DNA from: Prevotella sp. UBA2809
Lineage (GTDB): Bacteria; Bacteroidota; Bacteroidia; Bacteroidales; Bacteroidaceae
NCBI GenBank assembly: GCA_002351725.1
Contig: DEHD01000031.1
Span: forward strand, 25,510 to 89,509
Reading direction: 5' to 3'
DNA: 64,000 nt
Every line of letters starts with the position of its first letter. The first letter of the stretch is position 1. The notes under the pieces were generated by a model. That model saw only the letters and a list, made by a program, of their open reading frames with translations. It had not been told where the DNA came from and searched no databases. Both the position numbers and the translations under genes were made by a program. Positions 15,668 through 25,070 of the stretch are shown here, in pieces.

Positions 15668-17056
15668 TTATTTACTCGTCACCTTAAGCTTGTTTGTCCA
15701 GTTGCCTTTGAACAAACGCACAAGGAAGATACTACCACGGAATGTGAGTTCGATGGCCATAGCGGTCCATACGCCACGCAGACCGAACTTTGGTGCCATA
15801 GTAGCTGCCAGAGAGAGTCGTACTGCCCACATAGAGGCGAGACTCATGATGGCAGGAACGATAGTATCACCTGCTCCGATAAACACACCATTACAAACGA
15901 TGGCTGCAGCAAACATAGGCTCGGCCCATGCCTCTATACGCAGAACCTGCGTACCAAGGGCTATGACGTCTTCAACAGGCGACATGATAGACATCAGCTG
16001 AGGAGCAAAAATCCACATCAATACTCCCATCAGGGTCATAACACCAATGCCCAGTCCAACTGACATACGGGCAAACGACTGGGTAAGCATCTTCTGACCA
16101 GCTCCTATACCCTGCCCCACAAGCGTGGTAGCAGCCTCAGCAATACCATATCCAGGCATATAGCAGAGACTCTCTACTGTGATGGCAAGAGAATGGGCAG
16201 CTATGGCTATAGTACCAAGTGGAGCCACGATAAGCGTACTTACCACCTGAGCAGAACCCATGAGCAGATGTTGCAAGCCCATTGGCGCACCTATCTTAAA
16301 TGCAGTACGCACGGTTTCAGCCTGAGGACGGAACGATCCTGGACGACCAACCAAAGAGAGAATCTTGGAGCGATACATAAGGAAATAGAACATAAGGCAG
16401 GCTGTTACCAGCATAGCTGCACCCGTGCCCATAGCAGCGCCCACAACTCCAAGGTCCAGTATGTAGATAAAGAAGTAGTTGAAAACCACATCCATCACAC
16501 ACATGCCTATATTAAGCATCGACGGAATCTTCATATTACCCGAACACTTAAGCATAGAGCCGCAGAGTCCCTCAATCTGGAAGAATATACCCGCCAAGCC
16601 GAAAATAGCGAAGTAGAGCGAAGCATCGTGCGCTATCTCTGGGGTTCCGCCAAGCCAATAAGGCAGATAAGGCGAAATAATAAGCGACGTAATTGAAATA
16701 AACACCGCCCAGATCATACAGCACACCATCGACTGTCGTAGCACTCTACGTGCAGCCTCGAAATCGTTAGCACCAATGAAATGAGCCACCTGAACAGAGA
16801 ATCCCATGTTGGCAGCAGCAGCAAGTCCGCCCATAAGCCAACCAGTACTCTCTACCAGACCTATAGATGCAGAAGCCTTGGCACCAAGATGACCTACCAT
16901 CGAGGCATCGATAAAGAACATGACAGTGGCTGAGATCTGTGCAAGGATAGAAGGTATACTAAGACTTATGATGAGCCAGAGTTTCTCTCTCTGAGTCATC
17001 GTGCGGCCTTCGCGAATATAGGAAAGCAGCACCTCGCTATTCTTAACCTTCTTCAT
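15668..17056 (-). CDS. MATE family efflux transporter
   Basis: Cation- or proton-driven exporter in the inner membrane. 462 residues from ATG 17056 with the twelve-helix MATE pattern, e.g. LSIPSILAQISATVMFFIDASMVGHLG near the start and MGLQHLLMGSAQVVSTL at mid-protein. The open frame extends to 17317 but that part reads through tRNA-Val and cannot be protein. Starts at 17056 (MKKVKNSEV) and 16999 (MTQREKLW, preceded by GAAGG) are both possible. The substrate (drug, metabolite or flavin) cannot be inferred. Confidence 0.9.
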   Translation of the reverse strand: MKKVKNSEVLLSYIREGRTMTQREKLWLIISLSIPSILAQISATVMFFIDASMVGHLGAKASASIGLVESTGWLMGGLAAAANMGFSVQVAHFIGANDFEAARRVLRQSMVCCMIWAVFISITSLIISPYLPYWLGGTPEIAHDASLYFAIFGLAGIFFQIEGLCGSMLKCSGNMKIPSMLNIGMCVMDVVFNYFFIYILDLGVVGAAMGTGAAMLVTACLMFYFLMYRSKILSLVGRPGSFRPQAETVRTAFKIGAPMGLQHLLMGSAQVVSTLIVAPLGTIAIAAHSLAITVESLCYMPGYGIAEAATTLVGQGIGAGQKMLTQSFARMSVGLGIGVMTLMGVLMWIFAPQLMSIMSPVEDVIALGTQVLRIEAWAEPMFAAAIVCNGVFIGAGDTIVPAIMSLASMWAVRLSLAATMAPKFGLRGVWTAMAIELTFRGSIFLVRLFKGNWTNKLKVTSK

Positions 17057-17081
17057 ACGAATCAGTAGTTGTGCTGAAAGA

Positions 17082-17112
17082 AAAAAAGGATGTGATTTCT
17101 CACATCCTAACT
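17082..17112 (-). terminator. Terminator of tRNA-Val
   Basis: On the minus strand, AGGATGTGA...TCACATCCT (17108-17087) followed by TTTTTTTC. It differs from the tRNA-Tyr terminator at one position of 22. Confidence 0.85.
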
Positions 17113-17118
17113 TTGTTT

Positions 17119-17196
17119 TGGTGGGCGTTGACGGATTCGAACCGCCGACCCTCTGCTTGTAAGGCAGATGCTCTAAACCAGCTGAGCTAAACGCCC
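17119..17196 (-). tRNA. tRNA-Val, anticodon TAC
   Basis: Minus-strand cloverleaf: acceptor GGGCGTT (17196-17190) with AACGCCC (17129-17123), D-arm with TTAGCTCAGCTGGTTTAGAG, anticodon stem TCTGC/GCAGA around CTTACAA (TAC), T-loop TTCGAATC, discriminator A and encoded CCA (17121-17119). Confidence 0.95.
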
Positions 17197-17216
17197 TCAT
17201 TTCTTGTAAGCGGGTG

Positions 17217-17224
17217 CAAAGGTA
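17217..17224 (-). promoter_or_regulatory. -7 box of tRNA-Val
   Basis: TACCTTTG on the minus strand, 20 nt before the tRNA 5' end; no clear -33 element at the usual distance. Confidence 0.6.
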
Positions 17225-17291
17225 AGAAGATTTTTTGAGACCGCAGCATGTTTTGCCAAAAAAGTATGTTTCGTTAACACTATTTTGCAAT

Positions 17292-19127
17292 TCAACCCAA
17301 TAAATGCTCAATATCACCCTGTGGAAGTATGCAAAGTATAGCTTTTCCGTCGGGAGTGTAGTTTACGTTTGTACAGGCAAAAAGATCGTTGATAATGCAC
17401 TCCATTTCGTCGTTACTCAATATCTGACCATAAGGAATGGCAGCACTCTGGGCAAGGCGTAATGACAGCTGACTATTTACAGTAGACAACTGACAGCTAT
17501 TAGTATCATCTATCATCTCATGAAGCAATGACTTAGGGTCAATACCATCGATACCTGAAGGAATACCGTTAACGGCGAAGGTGTTGCCTCCCAGGTCGGA
17601 GAGGTCGAACCCAAGTTTGGTAAGCTCAGGCATCAACTGGAGCAAAGAAACAGCCTCGGATGGCGAGAACTGGACCGTCTCAGGGAAAAGCAGCTTCTGG
17701 GTAGTGATGACACGACCGTCCTGCTGACTCATGTACTTATCGTACAGAATACGAATGCTGGCACGATGCTGGTCGATAATCATAAGTCCCGACTTAACTG
17801 CAGTCATGAGATACTTACCCTTATACTGATAGTGGGCGGGCGATTTCTCTGAAATCATCTCATTGGCCGATTGGGGCTCGATGATATTATCGTCGTCGAA
17901 GAATGAAGGCTGCTCAAGAGGCATCTCGATAGTAGTGCCACGCTGCTCTACGCCTTCATAGAGCGACTCCCACTGAGATGGAGCCGATCCTGACGAATGA
18001 CTGCCACTCTGTTTGAATGGGTTGTAATCAGGATTGTAGTTTACCTTCGGAGCTGTGAAGTTGTCTTGGAAGGAATTATTATCGAACAATGGTATCTCTG
18101 GTTGACCCTGTGTATCGAAGTCAATCGATGGGACTTCACAGAACTTGCCAATACCATCACGAACAGCTGCAGAGAGAATCTGCCAGATGGCCTGTTCATT
18201 TTCAAACTTAATCTCAGTCTTGGTAGGATGTATATTAACATCAATCTCGCTTGGCTCTACCTCTATATATAAGAAATAAGGTATAGCCATGCCCTCGGGC
18301 ACCAAGCGGTCGTATGCCTTCATAACAGCCTTGTGGAAGTAGGCATGCTTCATGAATCGTCCATTAACAAAGAAGTAGTCGCAACCAGTCTTCTTGCGGG
18401 CAGCCTCAGGCTTGCCAACAAAACCAGTAACGGTACACATTGCTGTATGGACTTCAACGGGCAGAAGATCCTGACTGTACTGCTTGCCAAACACATCGGC
18501 AATGCGCTGACGAACACTGCCAGCTCGAAGATTGAGCATCTCTACTCCATTGTGATGAAGAGTGAAGTGTATCTGAGGATATACCAACACGATACGCTCA
18601 AAAGCAGTAAGTATATTGTTAAGCTCGGTAGAATTGCTCTTAAGGAACTTGCGACGGGCTGGTACATTAAAGAACAGATTGTCTACTTTGAAGTTACACC
18701 CCACTGGGCATGACACAGGCTCCTGACGAGTGAGCTTTGAACCTGCGATATTTATTAGCGTACCTATCTCATCTTCCTTACGGCGTGTCTGCAGTTCAAC
18801 CTGAGCCACAGCAGCTATCGAAGCCAAAGCCTCGCCACGGAATCCCATGGTATGAAGGGCAAACAGATCGCCAGCCTGCAGAATCTTCGATGTTGCGTGA
18901 CGTTCGAACGAGAGACGTGCATCAGTCTCGCTCATACCCTTACCATCGTCGATAACCTGTATAGAAGTGCGGCCTGCATCAACCACAATGACATGGATGG
19001 TGGTAGCTCCTGCATCAACAGAATTCTCAACCAACTCCTTGATAACAGAAGCTGGTCGCTGAATAACCTCACCAGCAGCAATCTGGTTGGCTACACTATC
19101 GGGAAGAAGATGTATTAAATCGCTCAT
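17292..19127 (-). CDS. mutL: DNA mismatch repair protein MutL
   Basis: Links mismatch recognition by MutS to strand removal. The 611-residue product has the N-terminal GHKL ATPase: VIKELVENSVDAGA (N-box), DDGKGM, HATSKI and GFRGEALASIA. A proline/serine-rich linker precedes the C-terminal dimerisation domain. There, the sequence aligned with the endonuclease motif DQHA-x2-E-x4-E reads DQHRASIRILYD, so both glutamates are replaced (Ile and Asp). The ATG at 19127 is chosen because it overlaps the upstream stop (ATGA). Last gene of the guaB-ppiC-surA-ostA-like-mutL operon. Confidence 0.94.
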   Translation of the reverse strand: MSDLIHLLPDSVANQIAAGEVIQRPASVIKELVENSVDAGATTIHVIVVDAGRTSIQVIDDGKGMSETDARLSFERHATSKILQAGDLFALHTMGFRGEALASIAAVAQVELQTRRKEDEIGTLINIAGSKLTRQEPVSCPVGCNFKVDNLFFNVPARRKFLKSNSTELNNILTAFERIVLVYPQIHFTLHHNGVEMLNLRAGSVRQRIADVFGKQYSQDLLPVEVHTAMCTVTGFVGKPEAARKKTGCDYFFVNGRFMKHAYFHKAVMKAYDRLVPEGMAIPYFLYIEVEPSEIDVNIHPTKTEIKFENEQAIWQILSAAVRDGIGKFCEVPSIDFDTQGQPEIPLFDNNSFQDNFTAPKVNYNPDYNPFKQSGSHSSGSAPSQWESLYEGVEQRGTTIEMPLEQPSFFDDDNIIEPQSANEMISEKSPAHYQYKGKYLMTAVKSGLMIIDQHRASIRILYDKYMSQQDGRVITTQKLLFPETVQFSPSEAVSLLQLMPELTKLGFDLSDLGGNTFAVNGIPSGIDGIDPKSLLHEMIDDTNSCQLSTVNSQLSLRLAQSAAIPYGQILSNDEMECIINDLFACTNVNYTPDGKAILCILPQGDIEHLLG

Positions 19128-20698
19128 TTCTTGGGTCGCCAATTAAATATATCGTAACGGTTAAGTGGACGAACATAATTATACCAGACAAATCCTGGCA
19201 GATGTCTGCGATCAGCAGGTATCTGGTTCAGAGGATACATGGTTCCGCTGCTCTTAGGTGTCCACACTTTCTGCAGTTTGCGGTCCTTAAGAAACATGCG
19301 CAACTCAGCAGTCTCCTGATAATTATATACAATAGGTACACTATCGCCCTCTTCAAAGAAATAGCCAATAAGCACATTACCTTTAGCACGAGTCTCGTGA
19401 ATCTTGCCATCGACAAAGAAGGCAAACATCTCCTTCGACGACACCTGATTATAAAGCGTAGTATCGCTGCGGAGCTGCTGTATGGAGAAACAATTATCAA
19501 TAACATGTGCGTGATCGATAATAGAATCCTTCATAAACACATCGATGCGGTCGCCAAGCAGCTGCTGATTCTGATTCCACACGATAGGATCATGATAGAG
19601 TGTGAGACAAGAGTCGAGCGAGTTGTATATAAGCGAATCGCATACGGCCTGAACATCAGTACGATAGGCACGCACATGATGGAAACCGAATATCTTACGA
19701 TAAACAGAATCGGTCTCGATATTGTATGTTACAACCTTGAAAGTGTCGGCATGCATAAAGAGCGAGTCGCCCTGAGAATAGTCAATAGCCACAGCACTAT
19801 CAGTACAGAGGGCAAAGCCTGTATTCTCCCAGTATTCGCCATAGTTACCAGTAAGCTTATTCTTGTTTACCGAGTCAACATAAATCACATTGCGGAAAGC
19901 CTGACTGAATCCGTCCTTGCTGTCGTAATACACACTATCGCCAACCAGCATCTTGCCTTTATTCGACATTACAGAGCGGTTCATCAATCGGGCACGGTCG
20001 TGCTTAGTATCGTAATATCCCTGTTCAGAATAAATATGACTATCACCAGAGGTAATGTTTGACGGACCAACAATATGTGCTAAAGACAAGCGGGTATCGT
20101 AATAAAGGGTATCGGTGGTAAGATAGAACTTAGGACTCTTCATCTTAACATCGTAGTTAAACACCGACATCTTTGTCTTTGTGTTATACTCACCCCAATC
20201 GGAGGTAAGTGTGGTCTTACCGTCAATCATCTTTCCGCCCTCGAAGAAGTAGGCGTTATCATAAAGACGGTCGAAGTCGAGACTATCTGTATAAAGTGTG
20301 GTTTTCTTATGTTTCAACACCACATTATAGCGGGCACGCGCCATCTGCTCGTTACCATCGTAGTAGGCATAGTCGCTAAGCAGCGAGAGGGTATCACCCT
20401 GATACATCTTCACATGACCGAAAGCCTCGAAAGAGTTGCTGGCCTCATAGAAATAGGCACTGTCACAATACAAACGAGCTCCCTGATGAGTGAAGTGAAC
20501 CTTACCATTAAGGATGGTAGCATCGGCATTCTTAGTCTGATCGTAGTGCAGCACATCGGCATGCACCAGATATACACGGGTATCCTGAGTCTGGGCCTTA
20601 CGAGCGGGACGACGGCGTTGCTGCTGCTTCTGTGCAAAAGCAGACACCATGCCCAAGGTAAGGACAAAAAACAATAAGAAATTAGTTGTTTTCCTCAC
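19124..20698 (-). CDS. OstA-like (LptA/LptD N-domain type) periplasmic protein
   Basis: 524 residues with a signal peptide (cleavage after VSAFA), a short basic stretch (QQQRRRPARK), then many repeats of the OstA beta-jellyroll pattern (LVHADVLHYDQTKNADATILNGKVHFTHQGARLYCDSA and later LYTDSLDFDRLYDNAYFFEG). This domain carries lipopolysaccharide across the periplasm in LptA. The protein is longer than LptA and without the LptD barrel, a form common in Bacteroidetes. It lies between two SurA-like chaperone genes and mutL with ATGA overlaps at both ends. A role in LPS transport is a family-based inference. Confidence 0.8.
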   Translation of the reverse strand: MRKTTNFLLFFVLTLGMVSAFAQKQQQRRRPARKAQTQDTRVYLVHADVLHYDQTKNADATILNGKVHFTHQGARLYCDSAYFYEASNSFEAFGHVKMYQGDTLSLLSDYAYYDGNEQMARARYNVVLKHKKTTLYTDSLDFDRLYDNAYFFEGGKMIDGKTTLTSDWGEYNTKTKMSVFNYDVKMKSPKFYLTTDTLYYDTRLSLAHIVGPSNITSGDSHIYSEQGYYDTKHDRARLMNRSVMSNKGKMLVGDSVYYDSKDGFSQAFRNVIYVDSVNKNKLTGNYGEYWENTGFALCTDSAVAIDYSQGDSLFMHADTFKVVTYNIETDSVYRKIFGFHHVRAYRTDVQAVCDSLIYNSLDSCLTLYHDPIVWNQNQQLLGDRIDVFMKDSIIDHAHVIDNCFSIQQLRSDTTLYNQVSSKEMFAFFVDGKIHETRAKGNVLIGYFFEEGDSVPIVYNYQETAELRMFLKDRKLQKVWTPKSSGTMYPLNQIPADRRHLPGFVWYNYVRPLNRYDIFNWRPKK

Positions 20699-22074
20699 TT
20701 CTTCCAGCCTTCGAATTCAAACTCACAATCCTTAAATTCGTCGTTAAGACGTGTATATGTGCTCTTAATCTTATCTACAACCCACTGATGGATACGATCC
20801 TCACGACGCTTGTTGATCACAACGTCCTTTAGAGTCTGGAAATCCTCAGTAACAGTAGCGCGATGTCCATCGGTACGACTCTTGAGCTTAGCAATAACGC
20901 ACACAGTCTTACCACGCTGGTTAATCATCTGGAAAGCATGAGAGATCTCGCCAACCTTAAGAGTATCTACAGCCTTGGCAATCTCTGGTGGAAGATCCTG
21001 CATACGGAACTTTGAAGAGGTCTTACCTGTCTTCATCATATCGGTACTGAGCAATCCCTTTGCGTTACGAGTATCCTTGTCGTCAGAAATCAGCGATGCA
21101 GCATCCTCGAAAGAAAACTTCTCAGCACGCAGATCATCAGCAATAGAATCCAGACGTACAATAGCCTTCTGAACGGCTTCGTCAGAAACAACAGGCTTGC
21201 GCAGGATATGGCGTACGTTTACTTTGTCACCACGTTTCTCTATGAGCTGGATGATATGGAAACCGAACTCTGACTCTACAATCTTCGACACCTTCTTTGG
21301 GTCGGTAAGGTTAAAGGCAACCTGAGCGAAAGCAGGGTCAAGAGTACCTCTACCCATCAGACCAAGCTCTCCACCACGACGAGCCGAACCAGGATCCTCA
21401 GAATAGAGCTGAGCAAGAGTCTGGAAACGTGTTTCGCCCTTGTTTACACGGTCGGTATAGCTACGGAGTTCATCCTTAATACGGTTAATCTCCTCCTGAT
21501 CAATCTTCGGAGTTAGCTGTACTATCTGGACCTCAACCTCAGTGGGAACAAAAGGAATACTATCCTGAGGCACATTGCTGAAGTATCGACGCACCTCAGC
21601 AGGAGTAACAGTAATATCCTCAACCAACTTCTGCTTCATCTTCTGAACCATCTGGCGGTCCTTCATATCCTCACGCAAATCGGCACGTATCTGCTGCAGA
21701 TTCTGATGCTTATACTCCTCAAGACGCTCACGAGAACCGTCAACCATCTCAAGCCAGTATGCAATCTGCTGCTCTACTTCGGCAGCGACATCAGCATCGG
21801 TAACCTCAATACTGTCAATCTGAGCCTGATGCTTGAACAACTTCTGTACGGCAATCTGCTCTGGTATGGTGCAATCAGGGTTTCCACTCCACTTAACACC
21901 CTCCATGGCAGCCTGCATACGCATAGCCTCGACATCAGAACGGAGGATGGCCTCATCGCCAACCACCCATACTACCTCGTCTACAACAGTACCAATAGAA
22001 TCCTTCTTCTGGGCAGTAGCCAGGAGTGGCAGAGCCAGAAGCGCAAGGGTAATTACTTTCCTTATAATACTCAT
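20695..22074 (-). CDS. surA: SurA-like periplasmic peptidyl-prolyl isomerase
   Basis: 459 residues: signal peptide, a helical SurA-type N-domain (VVDEVVWVVGDEAILRSDVE), a first parvulin domain (about 165-270, containing LYSEDPGSARRGGELGLMGRG and FGFHIIQLIEKRGDKV) and a second, more divergent one, then a helical end. Periplasmic chaperone for outer membrane proteins. It is the third gene of a five-gene operon; start and stop both overlap neighbours by 4 bp. The name rests on domain order; the exact orthology to E. coli SurA is not certain. Confidence 0.85.
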   Translation of the reverse strand: MSIIRKVITLALLALPLLATAQKKDSIGTVVDEVVWVVGDEAILRSDVEAMRMQAAMEGVKWSGNPDCTIPEQIAVQKLFKHQAQIDSIEVTDADVAAEVEQQIAYWLEMVDGSRERLEEYKHQNLQQIRADLREDMKDRQMVQKMKQKLVEDITVTPAEVRRYFSNVPQDSIPFVPTEVEVQIVQLTPKIDQEEINRIKDELRSYTDRVNKGETRFQTLAQLYSEDPGSARRGGELGLMGRGTLDPAFAQVAFNLTDPKKVSKIVESEFGFHIIQLIEKRGDKVNVRHILRKPVVSDEAVQKAIVRLDSIADDLRAEKFSFEDAASLISDDKDTRNAKGLLSTDMMKTGKTSSKFRMQDLPPEIAKAVDTLKVGEISHAFQMINQRGKTVCVIAKLKSRTDGHRATVTEDFQTLKDVVINKRREDRIHQWVVDKIKSTYTRLNDEFKDCEFEFEGWKK

Positions 22075-23504
22075 AGATGTTTATTTACAGTTTTCAATAC
22101 TTCTTTATTTACTTCAACCTGATAACGACGGCGCAAATCTTCTACCCACTCTTTTTCGAGATAATCCTGCAGATCCTCTACAACCTGCTGACGCACATCG
22201 GTATAGTCATCAGGACGCTTTACCTTCTTACCGAATACTGCATCAATGGGGTAATTGATATCGGACGTGGCCGATACATTCTGTTTAAACACCATCTTAT
22301 CGATAGTAGCATTATCGCCAGGCTTAAAGATTCCCTTCTCTACACGGATGCGGATAACAGAGTCGGGGTTGAAAGTTGTGCGTAGAGCCTCGGTCCACTG
22401 ATCAAATGGCAGACTCTTAACACATTTCTTCACGGCCTTTACATCGGCCTTGGTCTTTACATGGTAGGCAATACCCTTATAACGGGGTTCCTTCCATGCA
22501 TAATTCTTTTTGTGGGTATCAAACCAGGCTTTGAGTGCGGCCTCATCCTGCGAGGCTTTATCCCACACCTCACGACTACTAATCTCGTAAAGCAATAGTC
22601 CGTCGTGATACTCCTGGAAAAGATACTTAAGTTCGTTATCGGTAGCAGCAAGCGAGTCTGACTGCTGCTGCATAACCTGCTCGGCAGTAAGCTTCCCTGC
22701 AGACTCATTGACTTTGCGGCGCAGCTTCATATCAGCTATGTCATTGCGGATACCACGGCGCTCCAAAGAGGCAACGATGTTCTGCTTCAGCGAGTCGAAC
22801 GGTTCAAGCTGCTTACGCTCTTTCATCAGCACGATGTGGTAGCCAATAGGACTAAGGAATGGCTTACTCATCTCGCCTGGAGCTAAAGAATAAGCAACAT
22901 CCTCAAACTCTTTAAGAGTCTGCGATGGAGCAATCCATGGCAACTCACCACCGCGTGCAGCCGAGCCGCCATCATCAGAAATCTTCTCAGCCATTTCAGC
23001 AAAGTCGGCCCCAGCCTGAAGAGCGCTATAAACAGAGTCTATACGCTGCTTAATCTTATCCTGCTGCTGGGCAGTAGCCTTGGTAGACAACTTGAGCAGG
23101 ATGTGTGCAGGACGAATCAGCCCACGACTACCAATCATAGCCTTAGTACGATCGTACATCTGACGTGCCTCAGCAAGAACTTCGGCATCCGTAACCATTG
23201 TGGGCTTTACCTGCTGGTCGCGATACATAGCGTATTCCTGACGGAACGACGACAATGTATCAAGTTTAGCATCGAGAGCAGCAGCCACCTTAAGTTTGTA
23301 ATTTACAAACAAGGTGACATACTCATCGACAGATAGTTTATCAATAACCCCTTCACCGTTGTTCTTGTTATACGAATACTCAAACTCAGAACGCGACACA
23401 GGCACTCCATTGATTGTCATGATTGTAGGATCAGACGATTGTGCCAATGTTTGCTGCGAAGTTATCGCAGCAAACAAGGAAAGGGCTATAGTGAGCTTTT
23501 TCAT
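22071..23504 (-). CDS. PpiC-type periplasmic peptidyl-prolyl isomerase
   Basis: 477 residues with a signal peptide (cleaved after TLA), an N-terminal chaperone region (MTINGVPVSRSEFEYSYNKN), one clear parvulin domain (RPAHILLKL ... GGELPWIAPSQ ... IGYHIVLMKERK, about 130-235) and a helical C-terminal half. Probably assists folding of exported proteins, together with the SurA-like product of the next gene. The start codon shares one base with the guaB stop (TAATG), indicating coupled translation. Confidence 0.85.
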   Translation of the reverse strand: MKKLTIALSLFAAITSQQTLAQSSDPTIMTINGVPVSRSEFEYSYNKNNGEGVIDKLSVDEYVTLFVNYKLKVAAALDAKLDTLSSFRQEYAMYRDQQVKPTMVTDAEVLAEARQMYDRTKAMIGSRGLIRPAHILLKLSTKATAQQQDKIKQRIDSVYSALQAGADFAEMAEKISDDGGSAARGGELPWIAPSQTLKEFEDVAYSLAPGEMSKPFLSPIGYHIVLMKERKQLEPFDSLKQNIVASLERRGIRNDIADMKLRRKVNESAGKLTAEQVMQQQSDSLAATDNELKYLFQEYHDGLLLYEISSREVWDKASQDEAALKAWFDTHKKNYAWKEPRYKGIAYHVKTKADVKAVKKCVKSLPFDQWTEALRTTFNPDSVIRIRVEKGIFKPGDNATIDKMVFKQNVSATSDINYPIDAVFGKKVKRPDDYTDVRQQVVEDLQDYLEKEWVEDLRRRYQVEVNKEVLKTVNKHL

Positions 23505-24985
23505 TAATCGTTAGGACGGCTATAGTTAGGAGCCTCACTCGTGATTGTGATATCGTGTGGGTGGCTCTCGTTAACACCAGCATTAGTAATGCGGGTGAAC
23601 TTGGCGTCATGCAGCTTTTCGATAGTAGGAGCACCGCAGTAACCCATACCTGAACGCAGACCACCAACCATCTGGTAGATAACCTCCTGAACGGTTCCCT
23701 TGTAAGGAACACGACCAGCGATACCCTCTGGAACAAGCTTCTTAACATCCTTGGTGTCAGCCTGGAAGTAACGGTCCTTTGAACCGTGCTCCATAGCCTC
23801 AAGTGAACCCATACCACGATAAGACTTGAACTTACGTCCGTTGTAGATGATGGTGTCGCCAGGACTCTCCTCGGTACCAGCAACAAGCGAGCCGATCATC
23901 ACACAGCTACCACCTGCTGCAAGAGCCTTAACGATATCGCCCGAGTAACGCAGACCACCATCAGCAATCAAAGGAACACCAGTTCCCTTCAGTGCACTAT
24001 ATACATCGTAAACTGCGCTGAGCTGTGGAACACCAACACCAGCTACGACACGAGTGGTACAGATACTACCAGGACCGATACCAACCTTAACAGCATCGGC
24101 ACCATTCTCAACCAGCATGCGTGCAGCATCACCAGTTGCGATATTACCAACAACGATATCAATATTTGGGAACGAAGCCTTAGCCTCGCGAAGCTTCTCA
24201 ATAACACTCTTAGAGTGTCCGTGTGCAGTATCGATTACGATGGCATCAACACCGGCATTAACCAGAGCCTGCATACGATCGAGGGTATCGAATGTTACGC
24301 CTACACCGGCTGCAACACGCAGACGACCCTTATCATCCTTACAAGCCATTGGCTTATCCTTTGCCTTTGTGATATCCTTATAGGTAATCAGACCGATAAG
24401 ACGGTTATCCTTATCTACTACAGGCAACTTCTCAATCTTATTCTCCTGCAGAATCTGAGCTGCAGCAATAAGATCAGTCTGCTGATGTGTGGTTACGAGG
24501 TTGTCTTTTGACATAATCTCCTCAACGGGACGATCAAGACGACGCTCGAAACGGAGGTCACGGTTGGTAACGATACCTACCAGGTGCTTGTCATCGTCAA
24601 CTACGGGGATACCACCAATATGATACTCTGACATAATGTCGAGAGCCTGAGCCACTGTACTGCCCATAGGAATGGTGATAGGATCGTAGATCATACCGTT
24701 CTCGGCACGCTTTACGATAGCAACCTCACGAGCCTGATTCTCGATAGACATATTCTTATGGATAACACCGATACCACCTTCGCGAGCAATGGCAATAGCC
24801 ATCTGGCTCTCTGTAACGGTATCCATAGCTGCTGTTACAAACGGAACATTAAGTTCGATGTGCTTTGAAAAACGGGTTTTCAACTCTACCGTCTTAGGCA
24901 GCACTTCTGAATAAGCGGGAATCAACAGGACGTCGTCGAATGTCAGGCCGTCCATCACAATCTTGTCTGCAATAAATGAAGCCAT
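23504..24985 (-). CDS. guaB: IMP dehydrogenase
   Basis: Oxidises IMP to XMP with NAD+, the committed step to GTP. The 493-residue protein has the split barrel: N-terminal part (LTFDDVLLIPAYSEVLP), two CBS domains at about 95-210, and the catalytic loop GIGPGSICTTR with the active cysteine, followed by the flap region GYCGAP. It heads an operon of envelope and repair genes, so those genes are likely transcribed with nucleotide synthesis. A TAATTTTG -7 box lies 29 nt upstream. Confidence 0.96.
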   Translation of the reverse strand: MASFIADKIVMDGLTFDDVLLIPAYSEVLPKTVELKTRFSKHIELNVPFVTAAMDTVTESQMAIAIAREGGIGVIHKNMSIENQAREVAIVKRAENGMIYDPITIPMGSTVAQALDIMSEYHIGGIPVVDDDKHLVGIVTNRDLRFERRLDRPVEEIMSKDNLVTTHQQTDLIAAAQILQENKIEKLPVVDKDNRLIGLITYKDITKAKDKPMACKDDKGRLRVAAGVGVTFDTLDRMQALVNAGVDAIVIDTAHGHSKSVIEKLREAKASFPNIDIVVGNIATGDAARMLVENGADAVKVGIGPGSICTTRVVAGVGVPQLSAVYDVYSALKGTGVPLIADGGLRYSGDIVKALAAGGSCVMIGSLVAGTEESPGDTIIYNGRKFKSYRGMGSLEAMEHGSKDRYFQADTKDVKKLVPEGIAGRVPYKGTVQEVIYQMVGGLRSGMGYCGAPTIEKLHDAKFTRITNAGVNESHPHDITITSEAPNYSRPND

Positions 24986-25014
24986 AAATAAACTACTTTA
25001 AATTTTATTGCGTG

Positions 25015-25022
25015 CAAAATTA
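25015..25022 (-). promoter_or_regulatory. -7 box of the guaB operon
   Basis: TAATTTTG on the minus strand (25022-25015), with CTTG 19 bp upstream (25045-25042) as a weak -33. Confidence 0.55.
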
Positions 25023-25070
25023 GTCATTTTTTCCGAGATAGCAAGCGTTTTCACCTATCTTTAATAGGAT

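Noticed and set aside
17057..17317. N-terminal extension of the MATE frame
   Set aside because: It is a translation of tRNA-Val and its terminator, so it cannot be protein coding.
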